A stretch of 64,000 nt of DNA from positions 1 through 64,000 of the forward strand of contig JBBQWZ010000006.1 of assembly GCA_038210135.1 (NCBI GenBank). The letters are read 5' to 3'. Every line of letters begins with the position of its first letter. Position 1 is the stretch's first letter. The position numbers were made by a program, and so were the translations under genes. Positions 24,963 to 33,721 of this stretch are shown piece by piece. The notes beneath the pieces are model-generated. The model worked only from the letters and a program-made list of their open reading frames with translations. It searched no databases and was not told where the DNA came from. This DNA is from JBBQWZ01 sp038210135 (GTDB lineage Bacteria; Acidobacteriota; Terriglobia; Bryobacterales; Bryobacteraceae).

Positions 24963-27055
24963 TACTTGTACAGTCCGCCTGGGGCTTCAAGCAACGAGCC
25001 CAAAAGCTTGGAGTATCGGCCGAGCGTTCCGGAGGTAAAGAGGGTATCGCCCGCGCTCCGAACGCCTTCAGCACCTTGCGCGGAGACACGGCCGTTGACC
25101 ACCGCGGCTTGCGCCGCGCCTCCAGTGGCAACGATTGGCAAAGGAACATTATAGCCAGCGACGGTCTTGCGGATTTCGTCGAAGACCTTGTCGGAACTCC
25201 AGATGCCGAGGTTGATGCCGAGCTCCTTCGAGAGGAGGCCCATGATTTCGAGGTCCGATTTCGCGCCCATGACTTTCGCGGCATGCTTCAGTTTCTGGAC
25301 TTCGCCGCAGACGTTGGTGACGGTGCCGGTCTTTTCGTAGGCCGACGCAGCCGGGAAAATGATGTCGGCTTCCTTCGCTGTCTCGGTCAGGAACATCTCC
25401 TGCACGACCACGAAGGCGTCGCGTGAGGCGAGCTTGGCGTTCTTCAACGGATTCGCGCCGACGACCCACAGGACGTCAAGGTCTGTGGCGGACAGCATTC
25501 CAGCCAAGTCGAGCCCAGGAGCGTCCACTGGTTTATAGCCGGGTCCAAGGTGCGGGAGCACGCCCATATCGGAGGCTCCGCGCGAGTTGGAGTAATCGAC
25601 GAGACAGATGTATTTGACGGGAATTCCGAGAGAATCGCCGAATGCGACCAGCTTGCGGACGGCATCGCCTTTGATGGAATCGCCGAAAACGATGACCAGT
25701 TCGCCAGCCTTGGTCAATGGATCGCGCAGCGATTCGACCCCGGCGATTTCGTTGCCGGGTTCGACGCGAACACTGTGGGCGGCCTGCTTGTCCTCGCGGA
25801 CCGGTCCGATGGTCACGGCGAAGAGATTCGCGTTGTGATGACGGACGTTGGCGCGCGCCTGGAAGGCGAGCAGCGGATGCTGCTGCGAGAGATCGGTTCC
25901 GACGACCAGGATCGATTTCGCGGTGTACAGATCTTCAACCGTCGCCAACGCGTTGGTCTTGCCACTGAGCGCGTCGAGCAGCGTGAGGACATCGCCAGTA
26001 CGGTGGTGATCGATGTTATTCGTGCCAAGAGCCTGGCGGGCGAACTTCTGTAGATAGAAGCTCTCCTCGTTCGTTGTGTGGTTCGAACCGATCACACCGA
26101 ACTTGCCTTTCTTCTCTTTGGTGTCCTCGAATTTCCTGGCGACGATTTCAAGCGCTTCGACCCAGGAGATCGGCTCGAAGGTGTCATCGACGCGGCGCAT
26201 CGGCGATTGCAGACGCTCCGGACTATGAACGAAATCGAAGCCGTATCGCCCCTTGACGCACAGGAACTCGCCATTAATTCCGGACTTGTCGCGGTTGTTT
26301 CCCCGGATGATTTCTTCGTTCCGGACGCCCAAGGTCGTCTTGCAGCCATTCGAACAGTGGGTGCAAATGGTGCCGACGTGATTCATTTCCCACGGGCGGG
26401 TTTGATAGCGGTAGGTGCCTGAGGTCAGCGCGCCGACGGGGCAAATGTCGATACAGGCTCCGCACTCGTCGCATTCGAGGTGATCGACGTGGCTGGGAGC
26501 GATCTCCGCGAGCACTCCGCGGTTGATAATCCCGAGGGCGCTGACGCCCATGCCTTCATTGCAGGCGCGTACGCAGCGGTAGCAGAGGATGCAGCGGGGC
26601 GCATCGAAGTACACGACCGGCGACCACTGCTTTTCATCGACGTGATGTTTGATTTCGGTGAAGCGGCTTTCGCCCGCGCCGTACTTAAACACCATGTCCT
26701 GCAGTTCGCACTCGCCGCCCTTGTCGCACACGGGACAATCGAGCGGGTGATTCGTCAGGAGGAATTCGAGGGTGCCTTTGCGGGCGGCTTTCACTTGCGC
26801 CGAATCGGTGTGGACCACCATGCCTTCGGCGACGGGGAGCGTGCAGCCGACCTGCAGCTTGCCAATCTTTTCGACTTCGACCAGGCACATGCGGCAGGCG
26901 GCCTGCAGCGTGTAGCCTTCGTAATAGCAAAACGCCGGAATCTCGATTCCGTTCTTCTTCGCCACATCGATCAGCAGGGCGTTTTTGGGCGCCTGAACGG
27001 ACCTACCGTCGATCGATAGCGTGACCAGTTCCGTGGCAACAGCCGTATCAGCCAT
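24962..27055 (-). CDS. nuoG: NADH-quinone oxidoreductase subunit G
   Basis: A 697-residue iron-sulfur subunit of the NADH-oxidising arm. It has an N-terminal 2Fe-2S ferredoxin domain (CYYEGYTLQAACRMC ... C, about 43-71) and the HxxxCxxCxxxxxC cluster ligands in HPLDCPVCDKGGEC. Two 4Fe-4S sets follow (CILCYRCVRAC, and CDECGACIDICPVGAL). After these comes a molybdopterin-oxidoreductase-like domain opening with CTHCSNGC. No NuoI-like extra ferredoxin domain is fused to it. There is a 48-bp gap to nuoF. Confidence 0.95.
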   Translation of the reverse strand: MADTAVATELVTLSIDGRSVQAPKNALLIDVAKKNGIEIPAFCYYEGYTLQAACRMCLVEVEKIGKLQVGCTLPVAEGMVVHTDSAQVKAARKGTLEFLLTNHPLDCPVCDKGGECELQDMVFKYGAGESRFTEIKHHVDEKQWSPVVYFDAPRCILCYRCVRACNEGMGVSALGIINRGVLAEIAPSHVDHLECDECGACIDICPVGALTSGTYRYQTRPWEMNHVGTICTHCSNGCKTTLGVRNEEIIRGNNRDKSGINGEFLCVKGRYGFDFVHSPERLQSPMRRVDDTFEPISWVEALEIVARKFEDTKEKKGKFGVIGSNHTTNEESFYLQKFARQALGTNNIDHHRTGDVLTLLDALSGKTNALATVEDLYTAKSILVVGTDLSQQHPLLAFQARANVRHHNANLFAVTIGPVREDKQAAHSVRVEPGNEIAGVESLRDPLTKAGELVIVFGDSIKGDAVRKLVAFGDSLGIPVKYICLVDYSNSRGASDMGVLPHLGPGYKPVDAPGLDLAGMLSATDLDVLWVVGANPLKNAKLASRDAFVVVQEMFLTETAKEADIIFPAASAYEKTGTVTNVCGEVQKLKHAAKVMGAKSDLEIMGLLSKELGINLGIWSSDKVFDEIRKTVAGYNVPLPIVATGGAAQAAVVNGRVSAQGAEGVRSAGDTLFTSGTLGRYSKLLGSLLEAPGGLYK

Positions 27056-27103
27056 TGAAAATTAACCTCGTGTTGTGTGGCACCGCTGAAGGCGACAGGC
27101 GCA

Positions 27104-28396
27104 TCAGGCGGTCACCAGTTCGCGGGATGCAGCGAGCTTCTTTTCGAAGTCGCCGCGGAATTTTTCGATGATGGAAATGGTCGGCAGCGCGGCCGCATCG
27201 CCCAGCGCGCAGAACGTGCGGCCGAGCATATTCTTTGCAAGTTCGTTGATCAAATCGATATCTTTTGCTTTGCCGTAGCCTTCGTCGAAGCGCGTCAGAA
27301 TCTTTTTCAGCCAGGTTGTACCTTCGCGGCAGGGGATGCACCAGCCGCAGCTTTCATGCTGATAGAAGCGCATGATGCGGAGCGCGAAGCGGACCATGTC
27401 GGTGGTTTCGTCGAGCACCACCATGCCGCCGGATCCGAGCATGCTGCCTACTTTGGCGAGCGAGTCGTAATCCATGTTGATGTCGCACTCAGCGGCAGTG
27501 AGGATGGGGCAGGAGGATCCGCCCGGGACGACCGCTTTCAGTTTTTTGCCATCACGAATTCCGCCGGCGATTTCGTTGATGAACTTCATCATCGGGTAGC
27601 CAAGCGGGACTTCGTAGACACCGGGTTTGTTGACGTGGCCAGAGACGCAGAGGAGTCGGGTACCGCCGGCTTTCGGAATTCCGAGGTCGGCGAAGGCCTT
27701 GCCGCCGTCGCGAATAATGGCGGGCACGGCGCTATAAGTTTCGACGTTGTTGAGGAGAGTCGGCATGGCCCAGGCTCCTGCAACGGCGGGGAACGGGGGC
27801 TTCATGCGCGGAATGCCGCGCTTGCCCTCGAGCGAATCGAGCAGCGCAGTCTCTTCGCCGCACTCGTACGCCCCCGCACCCGTGTGCACGTGGATGTCGA
27901 ACTTGAATCCGGTTCCAAGGCAGTTGTCGCCGAGGACGCCTTTGGCGTAGGCTTCCGCGAGTACCTTTTCGAAGTGATCGATCAGGTAGCGGTATTCGCC
28001 GCGCACATAGACGTAGCCGACATGCGAATCGATGGCGAGGCCGCCGATCATCATGCCCTCGATCATTTGATAGGGATCGAATTCGAGCAGCAGGCGATCT
28101 TTGCAGGTGCCGGGTTCGCTCTCGTCGGCGTTGACGACGATGATTTTCGGTTTCGGTGACGAGCGGGGAACGAAGCTCCACTTGAGGCCGGCGGGGAAGC
28201 CGGCGCCGCCGCGTCCGCGGAGGTTCGAAATTTTGACTTCTTCGATGATCTCTTCAGGCTTCATGGCGACGGCCTTTTTGAAAGCCTTGAAGCCGTCGTT
28301 GGCTGTGTAGACGTCGTAGGTATGCGAATTCGGAATCCCGAAGAGCCGGCTGACGATCCGGGTTTCGAGCGGCGAGGGTTCGTTGTAGAGCGGCAT
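27104..28396 (-). CDS. nuoF: NADH-quinone oxidoreductase subunit F
   Basis: A 430-residue flavoprotein subunit that binds NADH and FMN. The glycine-rich NADH/FMN site is seen in NLRGRGGAGFPAGLKW (about 57-72) and the FMN region in NADESEPGTCKDR. The 4Fe-4S (N3) ligands are in HESCGWCIPCREGT, with the fourth cysteine in TFCALGDAAALP. The length is normal. It begins 1 bp after the nuoE stop, so it is tightly coupled. Confidence 0.97.
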   Translation of the reverse strand: MPLYNEPSPLETRIVSRLFGIPNSHTYDVYTANDGFKAFKKAVAMKPEEIIEEVKISNLRGRGGAGFPAGLKWSFVPRSSPKPKIIVVNADESEPGTCKDRLLLEFDPYQMIEGMMIGGLAIDSHVGYVYVRGEYRYLIDHFEKVLAEAYAKGVLGDNCLGTGFKFDIHVHTGAGAYECGEETALLDSLEGKRGIPRMKPPFPAVAGAWAMPTLLNNVETYSAVPAIIRDGGKAFADLGIPKAGGTRLLCVSGHVNKPGVYEVPLGYPMMKFINEIAGGIRDGKKLKAVVPGGSSCPILTAAECDINMDYDSLAKVGSMLGSGGMVVLDETTDMVRFALRIMRFYQHESCGWCIPCREGTTWLKKILTRFDEGYGKAKDIDLINELAKNMLGRTFCALGDAAALPTISIIEKFRGDFEKKLAASRELVTA

Positions 28397-28397
28397 T

Positions 28398-28880
28398 CTA
28401 CTGAGCTTTCCTTAAATCCGCGAGCAACTGGTCCAGCTTTTCGGGCGTGACGTGATGATGGAAGTCGTAGTTGACTTCAACGGCGGGCGCCCAGGAACAG
28501 GCCCCCATGCATTCCACTTCTTCGAGTGAAATCAAGCCGTCGGCGGTGACTTCCTTATGACCGATTCCGAGCTTCTTGGTGGCGCGCTCCCAGAGTTCTT
28601 CGCCGCCGACCAGCAGGCAGGAAATATTCGTGCAGATCTGCACGTGATATTTGCCCATCGGCTTTTTGTGCAGCATCGAGTAATAGCCGATGACCTCTTC
28701 GACCTGCAAGGGCGTAACGCCGCAGCGCTTGGAGACTTCCTGCACCAGCTCCGGGGTAACGGAGCCCACTTCGTCCTGCCCGTACATCAGCATCGGGACG
28801 ACGGCCGAGCGCTGCTTGCCGGGCGGATACGCCGTCAGCAGTTTCGCGAATCGTTCTTCGAGTTGTGGAGAGAAGGTCAT
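28398..28880 (-). CDS. nuoE: NADH-quinone oxidoreductase subunit E
   Basis: A 160-residue thioredoxin-like 2Fe-2S subunit that partners NuoF. The cluster ligands are the C-x4-C in VQICTNISCLLVGG and the C-x3-C in VECMGACSWAPAV. The N-terminal helical part (AVVPMLMYGQDEVGSVTPEL) is typical. It lies between nuoD (25-bp gap) and nuoF (1-bp gap). Confidence 0.96.
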   Translation of the reverse strand: MTFSPQLEERFAKLLTAYPPGKQRSAVVPMLMYGQDEVGSVTPELVQEVSKRCGVTPLQVEEVIGYYSMLHKKPMGKYHVQICTNISCLLVGGEELWERATKKLGIGHKEVTADGLISLEEVECMGACSWAPAVEVNYDFHHHVTPEKLDQLLADLRKAQ

Positions 28881-28905
28881 GGCCTCTTTTTCAAATGACG
28901 GCGCG

Positions 28906-30141
28906 TCAGCGGTCCGTATCCCCTAAAACAAAATCCACGCTGCCCAGAGAGGCAATGGAATCGGCGATCGATTTTCCTTTGAGCAACGCGGGTAGCGCCT
29001 GCACGTTGCCAAAGCTGGGCGTCCGCATATGGACGCGATAGGGCTTGGAGGTTCCGTCGCTGACGATGTAGTAACCGATTTCGCCGCGCGGCGATTCGAT
29101 GCAGACGAACGCTTCGCCGGCGGGAACGCGGAAGCCTTCGGTGACGATTTTGAAGTGATAGATAAGCGCTTCCATTTGCGTCTTCATCTTTTCGCGATCG
29201 GGGAGAACCACATGCGGCGCGTCAGCCTGCCAAGGTCCTTCGGGCATACCCTCGAGAGCCTGTTTGATGATGCGGGTGCTTTGCCGCATCTCTTCGAGTC
29301 GGACGCGGTATCGCGCGTAGACGTCATTTTCCTGATAAACGGGAACCGTGAAGTCGAATTTGTCGTAACTGGAGTAGGGTTCCTGTTTGCGAATGTCCCA
29401 ATTGACGCCGGCGGCGCGGAGCATCGGCCCGGTGATGCCGAGGTCGAGCATGTCCTCGACCGAGATGTATCCGACGCCGATCGTGCGCTTACGCCAGATC
29501 GGGTTCTGGTCGAGCAGATTCTCGTATTCGTCAACCTTGCTCGGGAAGCCGTTAATGAATTTGCCGACGACCTTTTGCCAGCCGCGCGGAGGCTCGAGCG
29601 CCAGTCCGCCGACGCGGATGTAGCTGGTCATCATGCGCTGGCCCGAGAACATTTCGAGGATACGGAGCAGATCCTCACGCTCGCGGAAGCAGTAGAAGAA
29701 GACACTCATCGCACCGATGTCGAGCGCGTGGGTACCGAGCCATACCAAGTGGCTATTCAGGCGCGTGAACTCGGTCATCATGACGCGAATCCATTGGGCG
29801 CGCGCCGGGATTTCGATTTGCAGCAGCTTTTCGACAGCGAGAGCGTAGCCGAGATTGTTCGAAAGATTCGCCAGGTAATCGACGCGGTCGGTCAGCGTAA
29901 CGGCCTGCTGCCAGTTGCGCGTTTCAAATTGCTTCTCGATCCCGGTGTGGAGAAAGCCGATATCCGGCTCCGCGCTCATGATGGTTTCGCCTTCAAGCTC
30001 GAGAATGATGCGGAGAACGCCGTGGGTCGACGGATGCTGCGGACCCATGTTCAGGGTCATGCGGCGCGCGGACACGGGAGTTGCCGGAGCCTCTTCGACG
30101 GCCGCGAATGTGGACGTGTGATCTTCTAAGCCTTTGATCAT
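28906..30141 (-). CDS. nuoD: NADH-quinone oxidoreductase subunit D
   Basis: A 411-residue 49-kDa-type subunit lining the quinone site. The family hallmark NMGPQHPSTHGVLR lies near residue 31, followed by GFLHTGIEKQFE and DRVDYLANLSNNLGYALAVE. The C-terminal PRGEIGYYIVSDG and the typical end VDFVLGDTDR are intact. It is encoded separately from nuoC (9-bp gap). Its natural partner NuoB, which carries cluster N2 facing this subunit, is not encoded in the operon. Confidence 0.97.
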   Translation of the reverse strand: MIKGLEDHTSTFAAVEEAPATPVSARRMTLNMGPQHPSTHGVLRIILELEGETIMSAEPDIGFLHTGIEKQFETRNWQQAVTLTDRVDYLANLSNNLGYALAVEKLLQIEIPARAQWIRVMMTEFTRLNSHLVWLGTHALDIGAMSVFFYCFREREDLLRILEMFSGQRMMTSYIRVGGLALEPPRGWQKVVGKFINGFPSKVDEYENLLDQNPIWRKRTIGVGYISVEDMLDLGITGPMLRAAGVNWDIRKQEPYSSYDKFDFTVPVYQENDVYARYRVRLEEMRQSTRIIKQALEGMPEGPWQADAPHVVLPDREKMKTQMEALIYHFKIVTEGFRVPAGEAFVCIESPRGEIGYYIVSDGTSKPYRVHMRTPSFGNVQALPALLKGKSIADSIASLGSVDFVLGDTDR

Positions 30142-30150
30142 TGCGATGCC

Positions 30151-30639
30151 TTATTCCGTGGGGTAGCTGTACTTGTAGCCGTGCACCGGATAGTCCTTGC
30201 GCAGCGGATGGCCTTCCCAATCGAGCGGCATTAGAATGCGCGTCAGGTTGGGGTGATTGCGGAACCTGATTCCGAAGAGGTCGAAAATTTCCCGCTCGTA
30301 CCAGTTGGCACCGCGCCACACCGAAGTCACCGAATCCGCTTCTGGATTGTCGCCCGAGAGTTTCACCTTGAGGCGGATGCGCTCGTTCCGTTCGAGCGAA
30401 TGCAGGTGATAGACCAGCACGAAGCGCGGATCGGCGGGCAGCCAATCGACAGCGGTAATCGAACTGACGCGAACGAATTTCAGATCGTGTTTGAGGAACC
30501 CGCAGACGGCAACGATCTGCGCGCCATCAATAAACAAAGTCGATTCGCCATGCTGCTTTTCGCCGCCGAGCACAGCGGCGGAAAACTGCGCGTCCACAGC
30601 GGCGGCGGTGGCATTGTCGTTCAAAATTTCAGGAAGCAT
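30151..30639 (-). CDS. nuoC: NADH-quinone oxidoreductase subunit C
   Basis: A 162-residue 30-kDa-type subunit of the peripheral arm. The C-terminal signature is clear: YEREIFDLFGIRFRNHP, LTRILMPLDWEGHPLRKDYP. The start at 30639 (LPEILNDNATAAAVDAQF) is preferred since upstream in-frame codons overlap nuoA. It follows the nuoA stop by only 14 bp. In canonical operons nuoB lies between nuoA and nuoC, and it is missing here. Confidence 0.94.
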   Translation of the reverse strand: MLPEILNDNATAAAVDAQFSAAVLGGEKQHGESTLFIDGAQIVAVCGFLKHDLKFVRVSSITAVDWLPADPRFVLVYHLHSLERNERIRLKVKLSGDNPEADSVTSVWRGANWYEREIFDLFGIRFRNHPNLTRILMPLDWEGHPLRKDYPVHGYKYSYPTE

Positions 30640-30653
30640 ATAGCGTTTCGCGG

Positions 30654-31061
30654 TTATTTCGCAGGCAGTTTCTTCGGGCGGTCCAAATCCGCGACGGCCC
30701 AATCGAGCGCGCCCTTCTTCCAGACGTAGAAGAATCCGCACAGCACGAGAACAATAAACAGCAACATTTCGACGAACGCGAACATCTTCAATTCGCGATA
30801 GACGACGGCCCAGGGGTACAGGAACACAGCCTCAATATCAAAGAGGATGAAGATCATGCCGACGAGGTAAAACTTTACGCTGAAGCGCTGCGTGGCGTCT
30901 CCGGCGGGGGCCATGCCGCATTCATACGGCGTATCTTTTTGCGGGCTCCTTGCCCGCTTGCCGAGCAGTGAGGAGGCGGCGACCAAGCCTCCGGCGATTG
31001 CGATCGCGATCGCGATCTGGACCAGAACCGGGAAATAAATTTCGAGCGCGGTAGTTGGCAT
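30654..31061 (-). CDS. nuoA: NADH-quinone oxidoreductase subunit A
   Basis: A 135-residue, three-helix membrane subunit (ND3 homologue). The conserved loop with the quinone-site cysteine is KDTPYECGMAP, followed by RFSVKFYLVGMIFILFDIEAVFLYPWA. It is the first gene of the twelve-gene operon. A strong promoter lies 32-61 bp upstream, and the leader is only about 25 nt. Confidence 0.96.
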   Translation of the reverse strand: MPTTALEIYFPVLVQIAIAIAIAGGLVAASSLLGKRARSPQKDTPYECGMAPAGDATQRFSVKFYLVGMIFILFDIEAVFLYPWAVVYRELKMFAFVEMLLFIVLVLCGFFYVWKKGALDWAVADLDRPKKLPAK

Positions 31062-31092
31062 TGAGTTAAGAGCGTCTGAAGTCTAACCTATG

Positions 31093-31122
31093 ACTATAAT
31101 GAGGGGCGAAACGGGGTGTCAA
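31093..31122 (-). promoter_or_regulatory. Promoter of the nuo operon
   Basis: On the minus strand a perfect TTGACA (complement of 31117-31122) and TATAGT (complement of 31093-31098) are 18 bp apart. Transcription should begin near 31086. The -10 overlaps a plus-strand TATAAT (31095-31100) that points toward thiS, so the two transcripts may compete for polymerase. Confidence 0.7.
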
Positions 31123-31146
31123 ACCGAAGATGACATCCGGCCCCTC
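31101..31146. repeat. Nested inverted repeat between nuoA and thiS
   Basis: GAGGGGC (31101-31107) is inverted as GCCCCTC (31140-31146). Inside it, GGGTGTCA (31114-31121) pairs with TGACATCC (31131-31138, one G-U) over a 9-nt loop. The inner arm includes the nuo -35 box. The structure may be a protein-binding site or, for thiS transcripts, a leader hairpin. It does not contain the conserved sequences of a TPP riboswitch. Confidence 0.55.
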
Positions 31147-31161
31147 AAATTGGAACAAAAA

Positions 31162-31386
31162 ATGACTGCGCGAACCTCGGAAACGATCGACATTGTGGTG
31201 AACGGTGAGAGCCGGGTGGTCTCGAAGCCGGACAGCCTTCTCGGCCTTCTCCTGGCCCTTGGCGTGGACCCCGAAAAGGTCGCGGTGGAGTTAAATCGCG
31301 AAATCGTGCGCCGGCCGGATTGGCCGTGCACCGGCGTGTGCGACGGCGCGCAGCTCGAGGTGGTCCAATTTGTGGGGGGTGGCTAA
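31162..31386 (+). CDS. thiS: ThiS-like ubiquitin-fold sulfur carrier protein
   Basis: A 74-residue beta-grasp protein ending in VGGG. The C-terminal Gly-Gly is the site where ThiF-type enzymes adenylate and thiocarboxylate the carrier for thiazole synthesis. The family pattern is IDIVVNGESRVVSKPDSLL, VAVELNREIVRR and GDxLEVVxFVGGG (here CDGAQLEVVQFVGGG). The ATG at 31162 gives the normal length; the in-frame upstream part is leader. No thiG, thiF or other thiamine gene is adjacent, and a MerR regulator follows on the same strand. Another sulfur-transfer role is possible. Confidence 0.85.
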   Translation: MTARTSETIDIVVNGESRVVSKPDSLLGLLLALGVDPEKVAVELNREIVRRPDWPCTGVCDGAQLEVVQFVGGG

Positions 31387-31412
31387 GACTCGGACCCCTA
31401 CTGGCGGGGCTG

Positions 31413-31440
31413 TTGACAGCCCCTGTGGATCTTGTACAAT
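31413..31440 (+). promoter_or_regulatory. Promoter of the MerR-family regulator gene
   Basis: A perfect TTGACA (31413-31418) and TACAAT (31435-31440) are 16 bp apart, 39 bp before the ATG at 31479. Confidence 0.65.
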
Positions 31441-31478
31441 CTGTAGGTTCCTTCATCGCCACACGAAAGAGACCGAAT

Positions 31479-31985
31479 ATGTTCAAAACACGAAGAGGTC
31501 GTCCTGAACCTGAATCCCCGGAGCGGAACTACACGTCGAGCGACGTGGCGCGCATCGCGGGAGTCAGTTTACGACAGCTTCAATGGTGGGATGAACGGAA
31601 AGTAGTGTCGCCGCGGCACGAAGGCCATCGGCGGGTTTATCTTTCGGGCGAAGTGGTCGAGATCACGGTAATCGCGGAACTCCGCCGCAAAGGGTTCTCG
31701 CTCCAGAAAATCCGCCGCGTCCTGCGCTTCCTGCAAAAAGAGATGGGCCGCAAACTGAACGAGGTGGTCGGATCGCAAAACGACCTGCATCTCGTCACGG
31801 ACGGCAAGTCGATCTATCTAGAGGATCATCAGGAGCGCATTATCGACATCCTGAAGAACGCGCGCCAGCCGATGTTTCTGGTTTGCGTGACAGACCAGGT
31901 ACGCCGACTCGGCGAATCGTCGGAACGGAAGCCGATGACGCGCGTCGAATCTGGTGTAGCGGGTCGCCGAGCCAAGGTCGGCTAG
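31479..31985 (+). CDS. MerR-family transcriptional regulator
   Basis: A 168-residue protein from the ATG at 31479, just after a good promoter; a longer in-frame start would cross that promoter. Residues about 18-85 form a MerR winged-helix domain (YTSSDVARIAGVSLRQLQWW, then RRVYLSGEVVEITVI and GFSLQKIRRVLRFL). The region after it is short and lacks the cysteines of metal-sensing MerR proteins, so the effector is unknown. The next gene, a CtpA-type protease, lies 101 bp downstream with its own -10-like box and may or may not be a target. Confidence 0.88.
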   Translation: MFKTRRGRPEPESPERNYTSSDVARIAGVSLRQLQWWDERKVVSPRHEGHRRVYLSGEVVEITVIAELRRKGFSLQKIRRVLRFLQKEMGRKLNEVVGSQNDLHLVTDGKSIYLEDHQERIIDILKNARQPMFLVCVTDQVRRLGESSERKPMTRVESGVAGRRAKVG

Positions 31986-32086
31986 CGGTCCGGCTGCACG
32001 TTTCCGTTGGAGTTCCCCCTCGTCCGGGGCCTCTCCCGATCCGGGAATTTCGCGCCTATAATGTAATCAGGCTGGGAGGCCCTTCG

Positions 32087-33697
32087 ATGTCCACGCGCCG
32101 ACCTTTTGTCTACGCTATCTTATTTGTCGCGCTCTGCTCGTTAGCTGGCGGCCTTTTTGGCCCCAACAACGTCTCGGCCGCGAGCACTCCCGAAGATCAG
32201 ATGCAGCAAAGCTTGAAGGCCTTCACCAAGGTGTACGACCTGGTGGAGCAGAACTTCGCCGATCCGGTGAAAGCCGACAAGGCCGTATACAACGGCGCGA
32301 TCCCGGGCATGCTGCACACGCTCGATCCGCACTCCAGCTTCTTCGATCCGAAGACTTTCAAGTTGATGCGCGAAGATCAGCGCGGACATTATTACGGCGT
32401 CGGTATGCAGGTCGGTCCGCGAAATGGCAAAACGATCGTCATCGAGCCGTTCGCTGGAACCCCCGCCTACAAAGCCGGTTTGCGGCCGGGCGATGTCCTG
32501 CTGTTTATCAACGATAAAAACACCGAGGGCATGACGACCACCGAGATCGCGGACACCCTAAAAGGACCGAGGAATACGCCGGTGCAGATCGTCGTCTCTC
32601 GCCAAGGCGAACCGAAGCCGATCACTTTTAACCTGATGCGCGACGAGATTCCGCGCAATTCGATCAAGACCGCGTTTTTCATCCGCCCCGGAATCGCGTT
32701 CATCGACATCGATTCGTTTACCGAGACCACGAGCCGTGAGCTCGAAGACAACCTGAAGCGGTTGGGCGAAAGCAACGTCAAGGGGCTGATCCTCGATTTG
32801 CGCGCCAATCCGGGCGGGCTCCTGAATGAAGGTGTAGACGTGGCCGGTCACTTCCTGAAGAAGGGTGATCTGGTGGTTTCTCACCGTGGACGCGCCTCGG
32901 CGGAGAAGCCCTACATCGCACGCCGCGGCAATGGCGGAAAAGATTATCCGGTCGTCGTGCTGGTCAATCGCTACTCGGCCTCGGCGGCCGAAATCGTCGC
33001 CGGCGCTCTGCAGGATCACGATCGGGCTTGGATCCTTGGCGAGAATACGTTCGGCAAGGGCCTCGTTCAGACGGTCTACCCGCTGAACGAAGAGACTGGC
33101 CTCGCGCTTACGACCGCTCATTACTACACGCCCAGCGGACGCCTGATCCAACGCGATTACACGAACATTTCGTTTCTCGATTACTACTATCACAAGAATC
33201 TCGAAAGCAAGAACGAGAAGGACGTGAAGATGACCGATAGCGGCCGTACGGTGTACGGCGGCGGCGGAATCTCCCCAGACGAAAAGTTCGTTCCCGAGAA
33301 GCTGAACAAATTCCAAATTGAAGTTCTGCGCAAGTACGGCTTCTTCAACTTCAGCTCCAATTACTTTGGGGGAAAAGAAGCCAAGCTGCCCAAGAACTGG
33401 GAGCCGGATCAGGCAATCGTCGATCAGTTCAAGGCTTCGGTCAAGAAGAGCGGCGCCGAGTTCACCGATCAGGAATTCAACGACAACCTGGCCTGGATCA
33501 AGAATCAGTTAAAGCGCGAAATGTACATCACCGGCTTCAGCATCGATGAGTCGCTGAAGGTCGCCGCGGAGATCGATCCGATGGTGATCAAAGGCATTGA
33601 AGCTTTGCCGAAGGCGAAGGCGCTGGTTGACGCCGCGAAGAAACTGATTGTGCAGCGCATGGACAGCCAGACGCATACCGCACAAGTACAACGCTAA
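32087..33697 (+). CDS. S41 C-terminal processing peptidase (CtpA family)
   Basis: A 536-residue periplasmic protease. The start at 32087 precedes an N-terminal signal or anchor (PFVYAILFVALCSLAGGLF) and has GGGAGG upstream; TATAAT occurs at 32057-32062. A PDZ domain (about 100-185) binds substrate C-termini, and the Ser/Lys catalytic dyad lies in YSASAAEIVAGALQD (297-303 region) and K324 of GENTFGKGLVQ. The chain continues for about 200 residues beyond the protease core, longer than CtpA of about 430, as in several acidobacterial members. It is probably involved in envelope protein turnover. GuaA follows after 24 bp. Confidence 0.93.
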   Translation: MSTRRPFVYAILFVALCSLAGGLFGPNNVSAASTPEDQMQQSLKAFTKVYDLVEQNFADPVKADKAVYNGAIPGMLHTLDPHSSFFDPKTFKLMREDQRGHYYGVGMQVGPRNGKTIVIEPFAGTPAYKAGLRPGDVLLFINDKNTEGMTTTEIADTLKGPRNTPVQIVVSRQGEPKPITFNLMRDEIPRNSIKTAFFIRPGIAFIDIDSFTETTSRELEDNLKRLGESNVKGLILDLRANPGGLLNEGVDVAGHFLKKGDLVVSHRGRASAEKPYIARRGNGGKDYPVVVLVNRYSASAAEIVAGALQDHDRAWILGENTFGKGLVQTVYPLNEETGLALTTAHYYTPSGRLIQRDYTNISFLDYYYHKNLESKNEKDVKMTDSGRTVYGGGGISPDEKFVPEKLNKFQIEVLRKYGFFNFSSNYFGGKEAKLPKNWEPDQAIVDQFKASVKKSGAEFTDQEFNDNLAWIKNQLKREMYITGFSIDESLKVAAEIDPMVIKGIEALPKAKALVDAAKKLIVQRMDSQTHTAQVQR

Positions 33698-33721
33698 GAG
33701 CAGGAAGGCCGTCCGGAACCG

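Noticed and set aside
31101..31161. TPP riboswitch upstream of thiS
   Set aside because: The leader is short and lacks the conserved CTGAGA and ACC...GAACCTGAT elements of the TPP aptamer.
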